Assembly (NCBI GenBank): GCA_947624335.1
Contig: CANQJX010000082.1
Coordinates: 1-7,518, forward strand
Length of the DNA: 7,518 nucleotides
Origin: an uncultured Marvinbryantia sp.
GTDB taxonomy: Bacteria; Bacillota; Clostridia; Lachnospirales; Lachnospiraceae
Direction: 5' to 3'
Shown here: in pieces, positions 6,666 through 7,518 of the stretch
Layout of the letters: the number at the start of each line of letters is the position of its first letter
Position numbering within the stretch: position 1 is the stretch's first letter
Made by a program: the position numbers and the translations under genes
The notes under the pieces: generated by a model
Told to the model about the DNA's origin: nothing
The model's database searches: none
Seen by the model: the letters and a program-made list of their open reading frames with translations, nothing else

Positions 6666-7049
6666 TCAGGCGCCGTTTGGCTCTTTGCGGCATTCGGGAC
6701 AAATGTAACGGATATTCAGTTCGTATCCGGTGATATCGATACCGACGCGCTTTTGCAGTTCTTTTGAAAAGTCCCGCAAGGTAACGTCCGTCATTTTCCC
6801 GCAGCGTTCGCACACCATGTGATCGTGATAAATCACGTTTCCGTCAAAGCGGTCCGGGCCGCTGCTTTGGCGCACGCGGCGGATCCTGCCCTGCGCCTCA
6901 AGCGCGTTCAGGTTGTTATACACCGTAGCCATCGCAATGCCCGCATCCCGCTTTTTTGCCTGCTGATAAACTTCCTCCGCAGTCAAATGCCGGCGGGAGA
7001 CCTGCGCCTCTTTTAAAATATTCCAGATCAATGTACCTTTTCTGGTCAT
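6666..7049 (-). CDS. perR: Fur-family peroxide-responsive repressor, PerR type
   Basis: This 127-aa metal-dependent repressor has a winged-helix DNA-binding domain (about 5-60, recognition helix around MATVYNNLNALEAQG) and a C-terminal dimerisation domain. All five regulatory metal ligands of Bacillus subtilis PerR (H37, D85, H91, H93, D104) have counterparts at a constant offset of 16: H21, D69, H75, H77 and D88. The Asp at the last position is typical of PerR, where Fur has Glu. Structural zinc cysteines are C80-x2-C83 and C117-x2-C120. The protein is about 16 residues shorter at the N-terminus than B. subtilis PerR and lacks most of the first helix. No upstream start is possible: in-frame stops precede the ATG, and AAAGGAG lies 5 nt before it. 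In PerR, iron-catalysed oxidation of the histidines by peroxide releases DNA. A 7-1-7 operator over its own promoter points to autoregulation. It leads an operon with rubrerythrin and the rubredoxin/glutamate-synthase gene. Confidence 0.93.
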   Translation of the reverse strand: MTRKGTLIWNILKEAQVSRRHLTAEEVYQQAKKRDAGIAMATVYNNLNALEAQGRIRRVRQSSGPDRFDGNVIYHDHMVCERCGKMTDVTLRDFSKELQKRVGIDITGYELNIRYICPECRKEPNGA

Positions 7050-7071
7050 ATGTTCTCCTTTATTTTTATAA

Positions 7072-7086
7072 TTAGAATAATTCTAA
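7072..7086. promoter_or_regulatory. PerR box (7-1-7 palindrome) in the perR promoter
   Basis: TTAGAATAATTCTAA is a perfect 15-bp palindrome with 7-bp arms and one central base. It fits the PerR-box pattern TTATAATNATTATAA, with one difference in each half. It starts 4 bp downstream of the -10 box and covers the predicted transcription start, where bound PerR would block transcription. A weaker overlapping half-site (TTATAAT at 7066-7072) lies next to it. Confidence 0.85.
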
Positions 7087-7090
7087 ATTT

Positions 7091-7119
7091 AATATAAAAG
7101 AAAAAGAAGGGAATGTCAA
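7091..7119 (-). promoter_or_regulatory. Sigma-A promoter for the perR-rubrerythrin operon
   Basis: Read on the minus strand, a perfect -35 TTGACA (7119-7114) is separated by 17 bp from a -10 TATATT (7096-7091, 5 of 6 consensus bases). The start site would be near 7084, inside the PerR box, giving a leader of about 35 nt before the perR ATG. Confidence 0.85.
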
Positions 7120-7399
7120 GAAAAATTTCATCTTTTGGCCACATCATCTATTTTCACATGATAGAAGAACTACCGTCTCGACATGGCTTGAAACGTCCAT
7201 TTTGATGTCAGCGGTTTCGCTCGTTCGCGGAAACAAATCCAGTCGAATACATCGGAACATATCGGATTTTTGCCCCGTTCGCCTCAGCCCCGCGCAGCAG
7301 CATCATTTCAAAATATCCTTTAGCACATCTTCAGCATTCTGAATCATAGCCAGATGCTATGCTGTATGGACGGTTCTTTGCATCCTGCTTCATTTTCTT
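7120..7399. other. Region without an intact gene, with a possible decayed reading frame
   Basis: No gene, tRNA, known repeat family or clear terminator was recognised here. On the minus strand one frame is open from the window edge down to a TGA at 7331-7333, then open again for 40 codons to a TGA at 7208-7210. The second piece includes the run LLRGAEANGAKIRYVPMYS, which looks protein-like and faintly resembles the start of flavodoxin-fold reductases. No family can be assigned, and neither piece has a convincing start. An imperfect hairpin (GTTTC / GAAAC at 7214-7234) and a short direct repeat of ATCGGA (7251 and 7261) are also present. Debris of a degraded gene or mobile element is the most likely reading. 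Confidence 0.35.
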
Positions 7400-7518
7400 A
7401 TGGGCTTCACGGTGGTTCCCCTTGAGCAGGGCTTCAAGGATATGTCCCCGCCCACAAAGGAACTGATGAAGCTGGTGCTGGAGGAAAAGATCGCCCACGG
7501 CGGTCATCCCGTCCTCCG
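7400..7518 (+). pseudogene. Phage terminase large subunit fragment, 5' part missing, runs off the window
   Basis: Thirty-nine codons from an ATG at 7400 encode a stretch typical of the C-terminal nuclease part of tailed-phage terminase large subunits: VVPLEQGFKDMSPPTKEL and KIAHGGHPVL. In intact terminases this follows several hundred residues of ATPase and nuclease sequence. Here the sequence just upstream does not encode the expected preceding residues, and the frame meets a TGA at 7340-7342. There is no ribosome binding site before the ATG, so this is probably a 5'-truncated relic and not a gene start. It is the only plus-strand coding sequence in the window and is unrelated to its neighbours, which fits a prophage remnant, a recombination junction or an assembly join. 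Confidence 0.75.

Noticed and set aside
7208..7345. In-frame TGA flanked by cysteines (C-TGA-R-C) as a selenocysteine codon
   Set aside because: No convincing SECIS-like stem-loop follows the TGA, no known selenoprotein family is recognised, and the surrounding frame lacks a start. A degraded or antisense frame is simpler.
7400..7518. Minus-strand open frame opposite the terminase fragment (includes LEALLKGNHREAHKK)
   Set aside because: The plus-strand translation matches a known terminase motif, and open antisense frames are common opposite GC-rich coding sequence. I treat it as a shadow, although it does cross the junction at 7400.

Overview
The window looks like a chromosomal segment of an anaerobic, moderate-GC member of the Firmicutes, probably class Clostridia and possibly Lachnospiraceae. 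The gene content points there: rubrerythrin, a PerR-type Fur repressor, a FeoA-FeoB fusion, strong AGGAGG-type ribosome binding sites, and sigma-A promoters with a perfect TTGACA -35 box. The assignment rests on gene content and style, not on a marker gene. All intact genes lie on the minus strand and read from right to left. No rRNA, tRNA, CRISPR array or insertion sequence was seen.

Right-hand transcription unit (about 7119 down to 4594): a peroxide-defence operon. A sigma-A promoter (TTGACA, 17 bp, TATATT) with a perfect 7-1-7 PerR-type operator over its start site drives a short perR. It is followed by rubrerythrin and then by a protein that joins a compact rubredoxin-like domain to an FMN/[3Fe-4S] glutamate-synthase catalytic domain. 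A strong intrinsic terminator closes the unit. PerR would sense peroxide through its metal, and rubrerythrin would reduce the peroxide. The rubredoxin-flavoprotein is a plausible but unproven redox partner.

Left-hand transcription unit (about 4574 down past position 1): another sigma-A promoter, with an inverted repeat over its -10 box, precedes metY (O-acetylhomoserine sulfhydrylase). Then come an iron-sulfur-flavoprotein-like flavodoxin-fold reductase, an RlmI-type 23S rRNA methyltransferase, and a fused FeoA-FeoB ferrous iron transporter cut off by the left edge of the window. Gaps are 23 bp, about 5 bp and 40 bp, and there is no convincing internal terminator, so the four genes are probably co-transcribed. 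This places sulfur assimilation, flavin/Fe-S redox chemistry and Fe(II) uptake in one unit.

Right edge (7120-7518): about 280 bp without an intact gene, then an abrupt transition at about 7400 into the plus-strand coding sequence of a phage terminase large subunit that lacks its 5' part and runs off the window. This suggests a prophage remnant, a recombination junction or an assembly join.
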